In this document: piece after piece, positions 9,788-22,268 of the stretch
How the letters are laid out: the number at the start of each line of letters is the position of its first letter
Position numbering within the stretch: the stretch's first letter is position 1
DNA from: Diospyros lotus
Taxonomy: Eukaryota > Streptophyta > Magnoliopsida > Ericales > Ebenaceae
Assembly: GCF_014633365.1 (NCBI RefSeq)
Contig: NC_068341.1
Coordinates: 744,001 to 808,000 of the forward strand
Direction of reading: 5' to 3'
Length of the DNA: 64,000 bases
Notes under the pieces: generated by a model
Databases searched by the model: none
What the model was told of the DNA's origin: nothing
Seen by the model: the letters and a program-made list of their open reading frames with translations, nothing else
Translations under genes and position numbers: made by a program

Positions 9788-11046
9788 GTAAGGGAACAAA
9801 ACATTTAATGCTCATATATGTATGCAATACACATAACATCATAACTCTCATGTTTGGGTCGATTGCATCTTAAGATTACCCGTCATTTTTTCAGTCTCCC
9901 TGCCAGACCGAGGTGTATGGGTGCACCTTTGGTAAGGTAACGAAGCCAGTACCTAATCCCAAACCCATGCAACGTATGACCGTGAATCTCATCATGCTCA
10001 TATGCATATTTCATCATCAAAGATGTAAATGCAATCTACATGACATACTCATATCAAGGCATGACAACATGATAAAATCATTTACTTAAAATCAGATTTT
10101 GAGATTGAACAACTTACAAACCAAATATTTTCATAAAACAAAATCTAGTTGGGAAGTACCACTTACAAGTCATTTTCATAAACTAAATCTAGATGAATAG
10201 CGCCACTTACCTTCTCAAACTTATCGGGCTACCTCGATATTCGTGCCTTGCCTCGAAATACTATATCACCTTGATTTGCGTGCCAACCTCAAAATTCGCA
10301 CAAGACACTTTAACTTAAGCCTCAAAGCATCCTAATTATCGTATTTATTTAAATAAGTATTAAAACCTATTTTTTCATAATTTCTTGTATTTTCTTCTAT
10401 TTTCCCTTCTAAAAATTCAAATAAATACCTCCGAATCTATTTTCTCAAATCTTTTTCCACAAAAATTCATTAAAGCCTAATGACATCAAAGGAAAATTAC
10501 CGGACTTACCTCAAACCCTCATTTGCACGTAAAACAAGGCTAGTCGATGCAGAAACTGAGACATTGGGAGGGTAAACCTCAAAACTTTTTGCACAAACCT
10601 CCATAAAATATTTTTCTAAATTTTTAGAAAATTTTTTCAAATTTTTCGGAGGCCCGCACGTGCCCAGGGCGACTGGGCGCGCGTGATGACTAGCGCGTGA
10701 CCAGCACGCGCCGATCGTCTTCTCCGACGACGGCCTTGCCGGCTTTCCAGGTTTTCGATGCTACTTTGATCTCCTTGCTTAGTCGATCCACATGCACCAT
10801 CTTGGGACTCCAAAGGATGGCCGATAGGCCTTCAACCGGAGGCTTAAAGCCTTGGCCGACGCCACCGCCTCTCAACTCCAGCGAAGCTTGAAAACCTATC
10901 AAACCACAACGAAAATGCTTCTAATTTTCCAGAAACGATCCTCAGGCTATGGGCAACAAAAGCTCCTTATTTTGGAACCCCAATTCGTTCGAAAAAGTCC
11001 TCAATTTGAAGGTCCCATTCTTCTATTTTCGGCCATCGAGCAACCC

Positions 11047-11056
11047 CTATTTATAG
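11047..11056 (-). promoter_or_regulatory. TATA box of LTR-like copy A
   Basis: CTATAAATAG on the minus strand, matching those of copies E (56029-56038) and F (58241-58250). Confidence 0.5.
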
Positions 11057-11971
11057 GCATCTTCGATACTTCAAATGCCTGAGATCGGCCAACCCATGAG
11101 CCCTAGAGCATAAACCTACCTTAGATAAACCTCAACTCGACCTTACCTGACCAAAATCGCCACTTGCAAGTGAGCGACAAATCGACCATCATTCTGGTCG
11201 ATTTTTTCTCTAAATCCAGCCACCCTAATGGTCTTTGTCGGCCACAACTTGACCCAAAGGTGTCCTCGACCGACCCTCGTGGGTTCCCAGTGGCCAATTT
11301 TGGCGATGGAATGGCTGGTCGGCCATGGCTACTTTGGAGGTTTTCAATTATTTGCACTTTGGCCCCTCCATGTTTTGGCTTTCTCATTTTGCCCATTTCA
11401 TTTTACCCCTGAACTTTCCATCATTGTACTTAAGACCCTTAAGTCCTAAAACATTCATTTGACTCTCGAAAATTCTAAAAAAACATCATTTCGACCTCCT
11501 TCCGACAATTTCACAAAACTGCACTTAGGCCTGAATCTTCATTTTGGCCTTAAACCCATCCGTTTCTGCTTGAAACCATTGAAGGGTTGTTCCTTATGAG
11601 AAACCAAAGCCCCCTCAAGCTTTCATTGGCTTCCTGAAAGTTACCTATAATAATTCGATTTTGCAGCCTAAAAGACAGTTGCATTTTAGCTGTACCGAAA
11701 TTCGTTCCGAGTCCAATTTCTTCCGATACCATAAATCATGCCTCGAAATGCTTGATAAAGCCGTATAATTTTCCTTAGATATCTCGGATCCAGGGCACCC
11801 CCTGCAGTCGATTCGGTACTTATAATTACTGTCAGGTCAATTTTTCGCTATTCTAAACTTACTTAAATTACGTGGTAACCTCATGAAAATATGGGTTCTT
11901 ACAGACATCCATTGCAATTAAAGGAATGACCATCAGCATTTAATGCCATATGGGAGAGATGCTGGCTCAAA

Positions 11972-12850
11972 AGAAAATTCAATCTGCAGCACATAAAATT
12001 GCTCTTCACAGCCTGCCAAATTCTTCATTAATTTTAAAATTCTTATTTTATCCCCACAACCCACTATCTCATCCAACCATCCCCTACTGCCACCTCACAT
12101 TTCTCTTTCTTTTCCGCACCATATACCACCCTCTACCGCCATGGTTGTCGACCCACACACACACACACTCTATCTCTGTGCAATTGCCGCGAGGTAGGTT
12201 GGCACCACCATTGCCAAGGTGGGTCAGCAATGGCCGACCCACCGGAAGGGGGGAACTGCCAAAATGCGGGGTTCGAGAAACCCTCGAACCCCGCAATACG
12301 GGGTTCCCCCTAAGTGGGTCAGCCACCTCACAGCTGTCATAGAGAAAAAGAGCGAGAAACAGTGGGTCGGCCGCCATGGTCAACCCATACACACACACAT
12401 ATATATACACACACATGATTTCATGGCCGCGGCCATAGAACCCAGTAGTTTGGGAATGCCCAGTCGGCAATTGGGGAACCCAGTTGGGTTCCATGGCCAC
12501 GACCTTCATGTGTGTGTGTATATATATATATATCTATGTGTGTGTTGGTCGGTCGAGGTCTGTGTATATATAAATGTATGTGTTTGTATGTGTATGTGAA
12601 TACGGTGTGAGAAAGAAAGGCCATGGCCGACCCAGGCGTGTATATATATATATATATATGTATTTGTGTGTGTATGTGGATATGGTGCAAGAAAAAAAAA
12701 AAAGAGATGTGAGGCGGGCGACCAGGGTGATCAGGGAAGGATAAGAAGGTGTGGGCTATGGGGTAAAATAGATATTTTAAAATTATAAAAAAATTTGATG
12801 GGACTACTAGATGTGACGAGTAATTTATGCGCTGCGGATAGAATTTTCCC
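11972..12850. mobile_element. Non-autonomous long-TIR element with internal hairpins
   Basis: About 880 bp with ~100 bp diverged terminal inverted repeats: left GAAAATTCAATCTGCAGC, right read in reverse GAAAATTCTATCCGCAGC; both continue with CCCCACAACCCAC-like words. Flanks TGGCTCAAA and CTGCTCAAA match at 7 of 9 positions, suggesting a Mutator-like target duplication. The interior has CA/TG microsatellites, the palindrome ATGGCCGCGGCCAT (12423-12436), and a GC hairpin at 12264-12296 (TGCGGGGTTCGAG and its complement). Composition and hairpin style match the element at 32887-34170. Frames across it are artefacts. Confidence 0.65.
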
Positions 12851-13626
12851 TGCTCAAATAGGGAGAGACCGAATCTGATTTATCTTGTTGCCGAAAAAGC
12901 CCACCCCGTCGTTGCCGAGTAATGTCGCCATTTAATGCTGAATAGGCGTTAATAGCTGACTGACGTGACAGTGCGAGAAGCCATCGTGGTAATGGGTCGG
13001 TCTCGCCTTTTTTTTAAAGTCCCTACAAGCTCACCTTTTTTTAAGTCCCTACAAGCCCCAGACCCATGTGCAGAGATGACTTAATATTAGGAGCGATGAT
13101 TTATTATAATATTATTAGATATGTATTGTATTTTTATTAAAAAAAATTAAATAAAAGATATAATAATATATAATTTTTTTAGTTTTTTTTAATAAAGAGA
13201 TGTTATGTAATTGATGATACTATTATTAATTAATTATAATTTTTAATATTATTCAGAAAATAATCGTTAGTAAGATTTCTAATCGAAAACCGAGATTGCT
13301 CTCCAACGTTAATGCATGTAATGCATGCAGACTTAGCCATTCAAAAATTTTTTTTTTTCCGTCATTTAATGGACTGCACAATGAGATTGAATGATAGCTT
13401 CCTTTGATACCAGTTGGCAGTTGGACCACCACATTAATGCATTTCTTTCCATTTTCTTCTTCTCTTCTTTTTCACTTCTTTCTTTTGTTCCGTCCAAATT
13501 GAGGTAAAAAAACCATTTGGTTTGGAAATTTCAGCGATTTAATTAGTTTATTTATTTATAATATAAAAATGAAATCAAATTTAATTATTAAAATTTTAAA
13601 AAAATCAAATTAAACTAAATTTTATC
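12851..13626. other. Intergenic sequence
   Basis: AT-rich, no coding signal. A short doubled phrase CACCTTTTTTTAAGTCCCTACAAGC occurs near 13008-13050 (imperfect tandem). Confidence 0.4.
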
Positions 13627-13800
13627 AAAAATTAAAGGATAAATTATATAAAACCCCTTGTGTAAAATAACAACAAATTGTGGTTGATTGTAACATTTTG
13701 AAAGTATAAGGGGGTTATTTGAAGCAATTGAAAGCATAGGGAGATAAATTACACATGACCCTAAGTGCAGGGGATTTCATATAATTTACCAAAAATTAAA
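13627..13800. mobile_element. 154 bp MITE with 10 bp target duplication
   Basis: The element at 13637-13790 has inverted ends GGATAAATTATATAAAACCC and, in reverse, GGTAAATTATATGAAATCCC. Both flanks are AAAAATTAAA (13627-13636 and 13791-13800). Length, ends and duplication fit a Mutator-type MITE. Confidence 0.8.
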
Positions 13801-15284
13801 TAATTTGATTCGATTATTTTGATTAAATCAAAATTTTGCTTACTCTTACTTTTAAGAAATATGAAAATAAAAAAATTAAAAATCAACACCAATAATAACC
13901 TTTCTAGTTTTACCAATTTTGAACCCAACATGTTTTATATTTAAAAACTATTCATTTACCAATACATATAAATATTAATTTTTTTGTGTAAGAAATAGTT
14001 ATTAAAATAAATTTATTACATGATTAATATATTCACATTTTTTGTTAGAAATATGCTAAAGTACCGTTTATTAAAATGAATAAGATAAAATTGTATCAAG
14101 ATAACTTATTTGTATGGTTCAAGATGACTTATCTGAAGGGAAACATAAATAAATTTATCTGAAAAGTTTAAAACAAGAAATCATATGACTTCTTTTAAGA
14201 TAAATTTAACAATACAATAAAAAGTATTTTTATTCAAAATATTTTTTATATTTTATTTTTTTAGTCTATATCTTACTTAGCAAATAATACTTAAAAAAGA
14301 TGTGAACGAAACAAATTGATCACTAATAATTCTTTTAATTCTAAAGTTGGTACATTAAATTTATTGTAGAAACGTTTCATTTTCTATCTTGAACTATAAA
14401 TTTCCATCGGTTTCTGTATTTGTTGGGATTAATATACCAAATTTGTTCTTGTGAAAACTTGTGAGGAAACAAAATAATTAGTCAAATACCAAGTACAGTT
14501 ACAAAAGTAAAGGAGACAATCAATTTACATAAAAAATCCCCTTAATGTGAGGAGTAAAAATCATGAGATTGAAGCCCACGCAAAAGTTTCAATAATATCA
14601 CCGAATTCAAATTACAAAATCTCAACAGTTACAAGAGGCAAGAGATAAAACAAAATCAATCTTATCTCAAATCAATAAAATAACTAAAGAGATAATGAAG
14701 AATAGACCGAATCAATAGGCAGTACGAAGATGATTCGTTTCCCAAGGATCACAGCCTCCAAAACAGATCTCTATCGTCCAGATCTAAGAACCACGAGTTT
14801 AGAATATGCCCTACAAATTTAAGCTCAATCAAACCAAAATAGACCGTCCAATTGCCTATTCGATCACTGCTGTTGGGCAAGCAAAAATAGAAATCCGAGC
14901 CAAACCACAAACCAAAAAAGAAAATAGCTCGATTCTCAAGTATCCCGACCACCAAATCAAATTTTCACCGTCCAAATCCTAAAATAAGCAGTCTCGAATA
15001 TACTCTCAAAATTTCATATCAATTGAAGCACAAACGACTATGTGATCTGCTGTTCTATCAATTGAAGCACAAACGACTATCTGATCTGCTGTTCGATCAC
15101 AGCTATGCAGGTAAGAGCGAAAATTTGAATTTCTCTAAAAAAATTACCCTTTTTTTTCTATACTTTTATTCTGTTTTGCCCATTTATTATGAACGAATTT
15201 TATACTTTAAGAAGTTAAAAAAATTATAATTTATTAAGGTAAAATAAAAATATTAATAAGAAAAACTGAACCATTATTTGATGA
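13801..15284. other. Intergenic sequence with possible decayed LTR
   Basis: TGTTGGGATTAATATACCAA at 14421 resembles the start of a copia-type LTR, and the following stretch to ~15110 has the composition of one, but no second end or target duplication was found. A 40 bp tandem duplication (unit begins ATCAATTGAAGCACAAACGA) lies at 15018-15098. No gene is supported. Confidence 0.35.
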
Positions 15285-15570
15285 AACGTCTCAACCATTA
15301 TTGGATCATTATTGGGCCATCCTCCAATTAAGATAGAAATCCAATCCAACAGCATTTTCATATTCACCTTCACCATTCTGAATAGAGTATTTAAAAAAAA
15401 TTCTTATTTTTTAAGAGCATTTTAGTTCCATGAAATAAATATATTAATAAAAAAAATTAACCTGATGAAATGCTCCAACTATTATTGAACTATTTTTTGG
15501 GTATCCTCCAACTAGGAGGGAATCTCGACCCAATAGCATTTACACCTTCATCATTCTAAATAGAGGTGAT
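15285..15570 (+). repeat. Imperfect tandem duplication, ~185 bp period
   Basis: Blocks GAAACGTCTCAACCATTATT (15284 on) and GAAATGCTCCAACTATTATT (15470 on) are followed by matching TCCTCCAA, CCAA.AGCATTT and CTTCA.CATTCT words. Non-coding. Confidence 0.6.
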
Positions 15571-15639
15571 GTTTTGTAGTTTAGAGAAGAAATGTTATTT
15601 TTAATTTTAAAATATTTTTATTTATTAATAAAATATTAA

Positions 15640-16060
15640 CAAACACGGCATTTAACCCACGGATATAAATTAAAAATAAAGTTAAATAAAATATCTTAAT
15701 AATACATAAACAAATAAATGTTACCAACCATGCTGGTAGGTAACATCACAGTCGAATCTGGACAGCTAATCAGAGTATGGAAATGAGTTACTCTACTCTT
15801 AGCCCAACCTAACAGCTAATCAGGGTATGGAAATGAGTTACTCTACTCTTAGCCCAACCAAACAGCTAATCACAGCTGAAAATCATGTACTATTGGCCGT
15901 CGGCATCTCCCACAGGAATCATAAATATTTGTGGCTGAGTTATGATGGACCAGCAGCATTTGTGGCTGAGTTATGATCTAGGGTTGGAGGTACCTAGGAC
16001 GCAAGAGGGAGACCATTCCCCCCCACCCGGCTGAGTTCTGATCTAGGGTTGGAGGTACCT
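15640..16060 (+). repeat. Segmental duplication, copy 1
   Basis: Matches 39385-39605 joined to 43986-44045: ATAAATTAAAAATAAAGTTA, then GAATCTGGACAGCTAATCA, GGCCGTCGGCATCTCC, and a final GAGTTATGAT..GGGTTGGAGGTAC. In the second copy a chromovirus interrupts the alignment exactly at its target duplication. This copy has additional internal tandem duplications: a 49-50 bp unit at 15762-15861 and a 65 bp unit at 15964-16080. Confidence 0.75.
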
Positions 16061-16080
16061 AGGACGCAAAAGGGAGACCA

Positions 16081-16102
16081 TCCCCCCCCCCCCCCCCCCC
16101 CC
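16081..16102. repeat. Poly-C tract
   Basis: About 20 consecutive C, following a shorter C run one tandem unit earlier; likely length-variable. Confidence 0.8.
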
Positions 16103-17335
16103 AATTCTTCAATTTAATAACTTTTCACAAATAATTTATATGTAAAAATAAAGTTATATAACAAGGACTTGCAATTCCAAAAATTCAAATAATTTAACAA
16201 GACTGGATTTATCAAATGACATTTCTATGCTTTTGTTTAAAATTTTGAAGATGGCAGCAAAGAGGAATTAAATTAACAATTAATTGTTTTTAATTTTCAG
16301 TTTTAATTTTAAATTTATTTTTTATTTTTTATTTTAAAAATTTATTTTTAAAAAATTAAAAATGTGCTATGTTTGTCATCTTGAAAAATTATTTCTCAAA
16401 ATAGAAATTTAGAAAACGTATTTTTTTTTTAAATTTTGAGAATAAAGTTTTAATAATATTTTATTTAATAAATTAAAAATATTTAATATTAATATATTAT
16501 TACAAAAATATATACATTTTAAAGTTAATAAATTTTGTAATATTTTTTTATTATAATAATAAAATATGAATAAATATATAAATAAATAAATATATTTTGA
16601 GTTTAAAGTTTGTTTTAGATGAAAATACTTAAAATAATTTTTTATTATTTTAAATTTTTTTATTTTTAAAATAATAAAAAAATATATTTTTATTATTTTA
16701 AAAAATTAAAAATAACTTAAAAATAACAAAGAAAACACATATTAAGAATTTGTTAAATCTGAAATTATTAATTAATGTAACAAAATCAGATCTTATCCAT
16801 TCAATATATATAAAAGGAAATAAAATAAAAATAAGTTAAATCTTAAAATTATTAATTTGGCGCGGGGGAGGGGTGGAGTTGATTTGATTGGGGTGGGATT
16901 GGGGGCGGGTGGTTTAAATCTGTTGCTCCACGTGGCTAGTCCACGTCTGCGTCTCTGGCAACATAATTGTTGCTGGTGGAGTCGTTTAAATTTGTTTCTC
17001 GACGTGGCAAGCTCAAGTCTGCTTCTGATGACATAATTATTGTAAGTGGGCAATGAATCAATTTTAGTTAACAGAATAATATGTGAAAAAGTAACTTAGG
17101 TTATTTGTTTATTAACAGATTAAATGTTTCTTAATAAGTTAATGTATTAAATGTGTTAAAACATATTTAATAGCTTTAACAATCTTTTTATGCAGTCTTT
17201 ATAATGAGTTTAGAATGGCCTATATAATAAATGAGTTAACGTTTTATAATATATGTGACACAATAAATGAATTATTCGTGTCTAATCGTGTCACTCATTT
17301 ATTATGTATGCGTTAAGATTGAGAGATTTAATATG
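16103..17335. other. AT-rich intergenic sequence
   Basis: Very AT-rich to 16850, then a G-rich patch (16860-16915) and a diverged tandem (GTTGCTCCACGTGGCTAGTCC versus GTTTCTCGACGTGGCAAGCTC). No gene. Confidence 0.4.
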
Positions 17336-18165
17336 ATTAATGTAACATTTCGCATTGAGTGATAAGAATGATTGGAATAACTTATCTGGATGGGCTTATG
17401 TGAACTTTCTAAGGGGTCACCAATTCTTGAACTTCCCCAGCTCAAGCATGCTTAACTCGGGAGTTCTTTGCCTATATTTAGCCCCAAAAGTATTCAGTTA
17501 GTATTGTTTCATTCCTTACTTATTCTTGATATATATTACCCTTCTCTAGATTTTTGGGGTATTATATTCTCCCCCATTTGAGCACATGACGTTTTCGTTA
17601 TGCGACCTTATAACTGGTCACAAATCTTCTCCCTTTGAAAGCTGTCATCCTAGAAGCCTGTCAGAAGTCGCTCATTGCTCAGGCCCTCCTGCCCCAGCGC
17701 TACTCCCCGCCTTTATCGAACCGCCTTCTCCAAGGGTCGGCTCTTGGCAAGCTTTTAGAATGTCAGCCTCCAAAGATGAGAAGATTTGGAACCAGTAGTA
17801 AGGTTGGATGAAGAAGATGTCATGTGCTTAAGGGGAGAAGAATGTAATATCCCAAGAGCCTAAATAATGGTAGTATATATCGAGGATAAATAAGGAAGAA
17901 AACAACACCAGCTGGATACATTTTGGGCTGAATCAAAGAACTTTCGGGTTAAGCGTGCTTGAGTTGGGAAAGTTCAGGGATGGGTGACCCCCTGGAAAGT
18001 TCACGTAGACCCATTAGGGTAAGTTGTTTCAGTCCTTCCTATCGCTCGATGTGGGATGCTATAGGGTTCTGAGCTTCCCCAGCTCAAGCACGCTTAACTT
18101 GGGAGTTCTTTGCTTACATTCAGGTCAAAAGGTATCCAGATGGTATTGTTTATTTCCTTACTTAT

Positions 18166-20760
18166 TGTAACGCCCCGCTTTCTTGGGCGTGTTATAACTT
18201 GGGACAATTCTGAGATAATAAATTATTTTCATTCCGAACTAATCTTAAATCACATCATTCCTCGAATCCGTCCCAAAACTTCCAATCATTTTTCTCGAAA
18301 GAAAATCATTATACACATCAAATGCGGAAACAAGAATCGAACTTGACATTTTAACATTAATCGAAATTTAGATCTTACATCATCGTTTCTCAATATAACT
18401 TAATATAAAGCATAAGTTCTCAACTAACATTAACCCTAAATAGAGTTTTACATCATCATTAACCAAATGGTTATATATCATCATTTCTCAAAACGTTCAG
18501 AATCCAAAGTAGCAGAATTTAAATACATGGGCTACATCACATACATACAATCCATCATTTAATTCATCATGCACTTTGTTAAATGCCATTTCATACCTCA
18601 TTCATCCTCGTATTTGCTACAATCTCCATCTAGAACGTTTGAATATTCCAGGGGCAAAACCCAAGTTAGATGATGAATCATCTAAATAAGGGTACAAAAT
18701 ATTTTATTATGTATATATGCAATATCTTACTCATCGTAGGGATCAACTGCACCCTTCATGCTACTCACATTTTTTACGACCACTTCTTTCGAAACCGGGG
18801 TGTATGGGGGCACCCTTGGTAAAGCAGCGGTGCTAGTTCGTACTCCCAATAGACAACATGCGCGTGATCAATGATATCAATGTGTGCATATACACACATC
18901 ATATCATGTAAATGCAATCTACATGACATATTCACATTAAAACATGACAACATGATAAAATCAGTTACTTAAAATCGGGTTTGACTTGAACCACTTCCAA
19001 ACTAAGTATTTTCCATAAAACTAAATCCAGTTGGGAAGTATTACTTACCTTCTAAATCTTATCAGGTTGTCTCGATATTCGTGTTTGCCTCAAAATTCGT
19101 GTATTGCCTCGATTTGCATGTCAACCTCAAAATTCGCACAAGTCACTTCAACTTAAGCCTCAAAGCATCCCTAATCATCATAATTATTTAAATAAACATA
19201 AAAACCTATTTTTTCATAATTTCTTACATTTTCTTTATTTTTCTCTCTATTTCTTCCTATTTTTCCTCCATAAATCCAAAGTAAATATTTCTCAATTATT
19301 TTCTCAAATATTTCACTATGAAAATTCATAAAATAATATTCTTGAATTTCTGAAATTTTCTAGAGAATTTTACTTACCTTAACTTAGTGTCTTCGGCTTT
19401 CTCGGTATGCGTGACATATCCTCGAAACGGATGCTCGGACAATTTTCTCGCCCAAAATTTTTGAAATATTAATAAATATTAATTTTCTATTTTTCCCACA
19501 TTTCCTCTATTTTTCTCTATTTTCTTTTCTTTTCTCTTCTCATCTTCTCTACTTCTTCCTTCCTTCTTTTTCACTGCAACTCCAGCGTGCACCAGCATGC
19601 ACTAGCCGCCGCTGCCCCCACCGCGAGCTGCTGCCTCAGCCAACCCTGCCATCTCCAGTTGCTGCCCGCTGCCTCGCGTCCGCCACTGACCCCCGCACAA
19701 ACCGCCCAGTTGCACACCCAGCCTTACAGCGGTTGCCATGGCCACGACTATGGCTGTTGCTTGTTGCGGCAGCCTCGTTTCGATCGCCTCCAGCCTCTTA
19801 GGTTGCCGCGTCGCACCACTGTGCACCCAGCAACCTTTGCTTGCTCTGCTGGGTGACCCTTACTTTGTGGTGCTGCCATGGCCGCACCTCCATCTCTCAA
19901 TCTCTATTCTCTCGGCCAAAGCCTCACGGCTAAGCTCTCTCTCCCTCGATCACTTGGTTGATTGCTTGTTGCTTTAGCTGCCAACGCTTGCTCTTTGCAA
20001 CTCTCAGCTAGCTTCTCTGCTTCCATTTGTTCACAACCCATCCCCTTTTATAGCCATCTTCAACCCTCTTACCCATCCCTGTTAGCGTCTAACACACTCA
20101 ACTTGCTGTCATACCTTTCTGCAACATAGCCACCAAACTTACTCGGCCATGATGCTTCCAGAAGCTTCGTGAAGCCAGTTTGCACACACCCACGATGCAT
20201 ATATATATATTTATATAACTATTATATAATACACCAACATAAGGGAAATTACACTTTTAATCCCCATAATTCATCTTAATATCACTTGGGAATTTCTTTA
20301 TTGCAACCATCCCTCAAACCTCAAATTAATTTGTATTTTAATATTGAAAATTCAAAATTAATAACTTTAAGGTTACTTGATAATGACGATTTCGCCTCAG
20401 TGTCTTCACCGGCCTATTGTTTCATCTCGAAACTACTGAAGGGTTGCTCATTATGGAAAATCGGAGCCTTCTCAAGCTTCCGTTGACTTCCCGGAAAACC
20501 CCTACGACAATTCGATTTTGCAGCTTAAGTGGCAGCTGCATTCTAGCTGTACTGAAAATCGTTCCTGATTCGATTTCTTTCGATACCATAAATCCTATAT
20601 CGGAACGCTTATCGGGACCATATCATTTTTCTTAGACAATTTCACTTCGAGACACTCCTTGCAGTTAATTCGGTACGTATAACTACTATCAAACCAATTT
20701 TTCGATATTCTAAACTTGCTTAAATTACGTGGCACCCTCATGAAAATATAGGTTCTTACA
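18166..20760 (-). mobile_element. Large LTR-like element, copy B
   Basis: TGTAACGCCCCGC...GGTTCTTACA, 2595 bp, with perfect target duplication CTTAT (18161-18165, 20761-20765), inserted into the third Cassandra LTR. The same blocks as copy A are in the same order: palindrome at 18666-18685, TATA-like TTTTATAG at 20046-20053 (reverse CTATAAAA), and the CT-rich zone 19500-19980 (purine-rich on the transcribed strand). The frames at 19587-19977 lie in this leader-like zone and read as low-complexity peptides; I do not call them. Confidence 0.85.
18666..18685. promoter_or_regulatory. Conserved 20 bp palindrome (copy B)
   Basis: Identical to 9768-9787. Confidence 0.6.
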
Positions 20761-21628
20761 CTTATCCTCGATATATACTACCCTTCTCTAGCCTCTTGGG
20801 GTATTACAATTAATTACTTAAAAAAGTCTTGTTAATTTGGATTAACCATATATGTGTTATCTTTGTGTCTTGACATGACACGAATATGACTTGAAAACAA
20901 CTATTATCTTATGAGTAATGCTATTCGCCCCCCTGGAAAGCCGCCCTTGGAATATCGTGATATTTCGTGTTTTATCGAGCTCAAAATTTTGCGATATATC
21001 GCAATATGAAGAGTAGTCCAAAAGTAAATATTTCAAATTTCTGCCCCTACTGTCTTATTCTCGCTCGCTCAAAGCAACCTTCTTCCTTTCTCCTTCCCAG
21101 TCGTTGGTCTCGCTCTCCTTTCCAATTGTTGCTCCCTCTCATTTCTAGCCATCTCTCTCTCTCTCTCTCTCTCTCACATTCTTGCTTGCGCTCAAACTCT
21201 TTCTCTTTCTCTCACACTTTCGCTCGCTCTCAAAATCTCTTTCTTTCTCTCACACTTTCGCCTGCTCTCAAACTCTCTCTCGTTCTCTCACACTCTTGCT
21301 CGTGCTCCATGATCTCATTCCTCCTTTCTGCTCGTCCCATGTCACAATGTCTCCGACGTCCTCATTCTGGCCCCGATCTACAAAGAGGTAAGTCTTTCTC
21401 CCTCTCTCTCTCTTATACGTATATACTTACGATTTGAGTTTGGCAAAATATTTAAACTTAGATCTATGAAAATTCGGCCGTTGGATCTTGCTGGTTTTTG
21501 GGTATGTGGGTTGATGGGGATAAAGGTGTCGGGTGGTTACCTCAGATAACTAGAAACCACTGGCCATGATGGCCGGTGATGACTGACAATGTGTTTACTA
21601 TTTGGGTTTGGCCGAAAGTTTAGACTTA

Positions 21629-22268
21629 TGTAACGCCCCGCCTTTTCGGGGGTGTTATAACTTAAAACAATTCTAGGAAAATAATTTTTTTTTCCTTTCA
21701 AACTAATGCTAAACCATAGCATTCCTCGTATCCATCCTAAAATTTTCATACATTTATCTCAAAAGAGATTCATTATAAACATCAAATGCGGAAGGTAGAA
21801 TCGAACCTAACATCTTAACATTGATCATAAATCAATTCTTACATTCTCATTAACCATAAATAAGGTTATACATCATTATTCCTCAAAACGTTCAGAATTC
21901 AAAATAGCAGAACTTAAATATATAGGCTACATAACATACATACAATTCATCATTTAATTCATCATGCACTTTGCTAACTTCTATTTCATGCCTCATTCAT
22001 CCTCGTTTCTGCTACAATATCCATCTGAAACGTTTGAATTTTTCAGAGGCAAAGCCCAAGTTAGATGATGAATCATCTAAGTAAGGGAATAATAAACATA
22101 TCTCGTACATGAATGCATTTATGCAAAATGTCATTTTTCATATCATTTCGGTTTGAGTCGACCACACCCAACTGCTGCTTCCCATTTTTACAGCCTCCTT
22201 ACCAAGCCGAGATATATGGGTGCACCCTTGGTAGAGCAACGGTGTCAGTTCATAATCCCAAACCCTTA
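21629..22268 (-). mobile_element. Large LTR-like element, copy C (truncated)
   Basis: The first 640 bp of the family (TGTAACGCCCCGCC..., palindrome at 22061-22080, ACCAAGCCGAGATATATGGG block). It stops at ACCCTTA, where copy D begins. The expected continuation is not found beyond copy D, so the rest was lost. Confidence 0.75.

Larger units (their letters stand above)
9321..11903 (-). mobile_element. Large LTR-like element, copy A
   Basis: Starts TGTAACGCCCCGC and ends GGTTCTTACA, 2583 bp, with near-matching flanks GTCAT/GACAT (one mismatch). Minus strand is the likely transcribed direction: a TATA box CTATAAATAG lies at 11047-11056 (reverse) followed by purine-rich sequence. It shares ordered blocks with copies at 18166-20760, 21629-22268, 22269-24772, 55337-57851 and 55213-61999: the start and end, a conserved palindrome (9768-9787 here), and a block around GACCGAGGTGTATGGGTGCA. 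No gag or pol is present. TG..CA ends and 5 bp target duplications suggest a solo LTR of a long-LTR retrotransposon, perhaps gypsy, but the parent is not seen. Small frames inside (10.7-11.7 kb) are not supported as genes. Confidence 0.75.
17341..20808 (-). mobile_element. Rearranged Cassandra TRIM with three LTRs
   Basis: Flanked by ATTAA at 17336-17340 and 20809-20813. Left part 17341-17566 is a Cassandra LTR on the minus strand (compare the complete element at 46792-47431), followed by the polypurine tract in reverse and internal sequence to ~17741. Then the orientation flips: 17742-17842 is internal sequence on the plus strand and 17843-18063 a plus-strand LTR. A third, minus-strand LTR begins at 18064, is interrupted by LTR-like copy B, and ends at 20808. 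The LTRs carry the 5S rRNA-like core (GGATGGGTGACC at 17971-17982; AGTTAAGCGTGC-type box). Cassandra elements encode no protein and move with enzymes from other elements. Confidence 0.8.
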
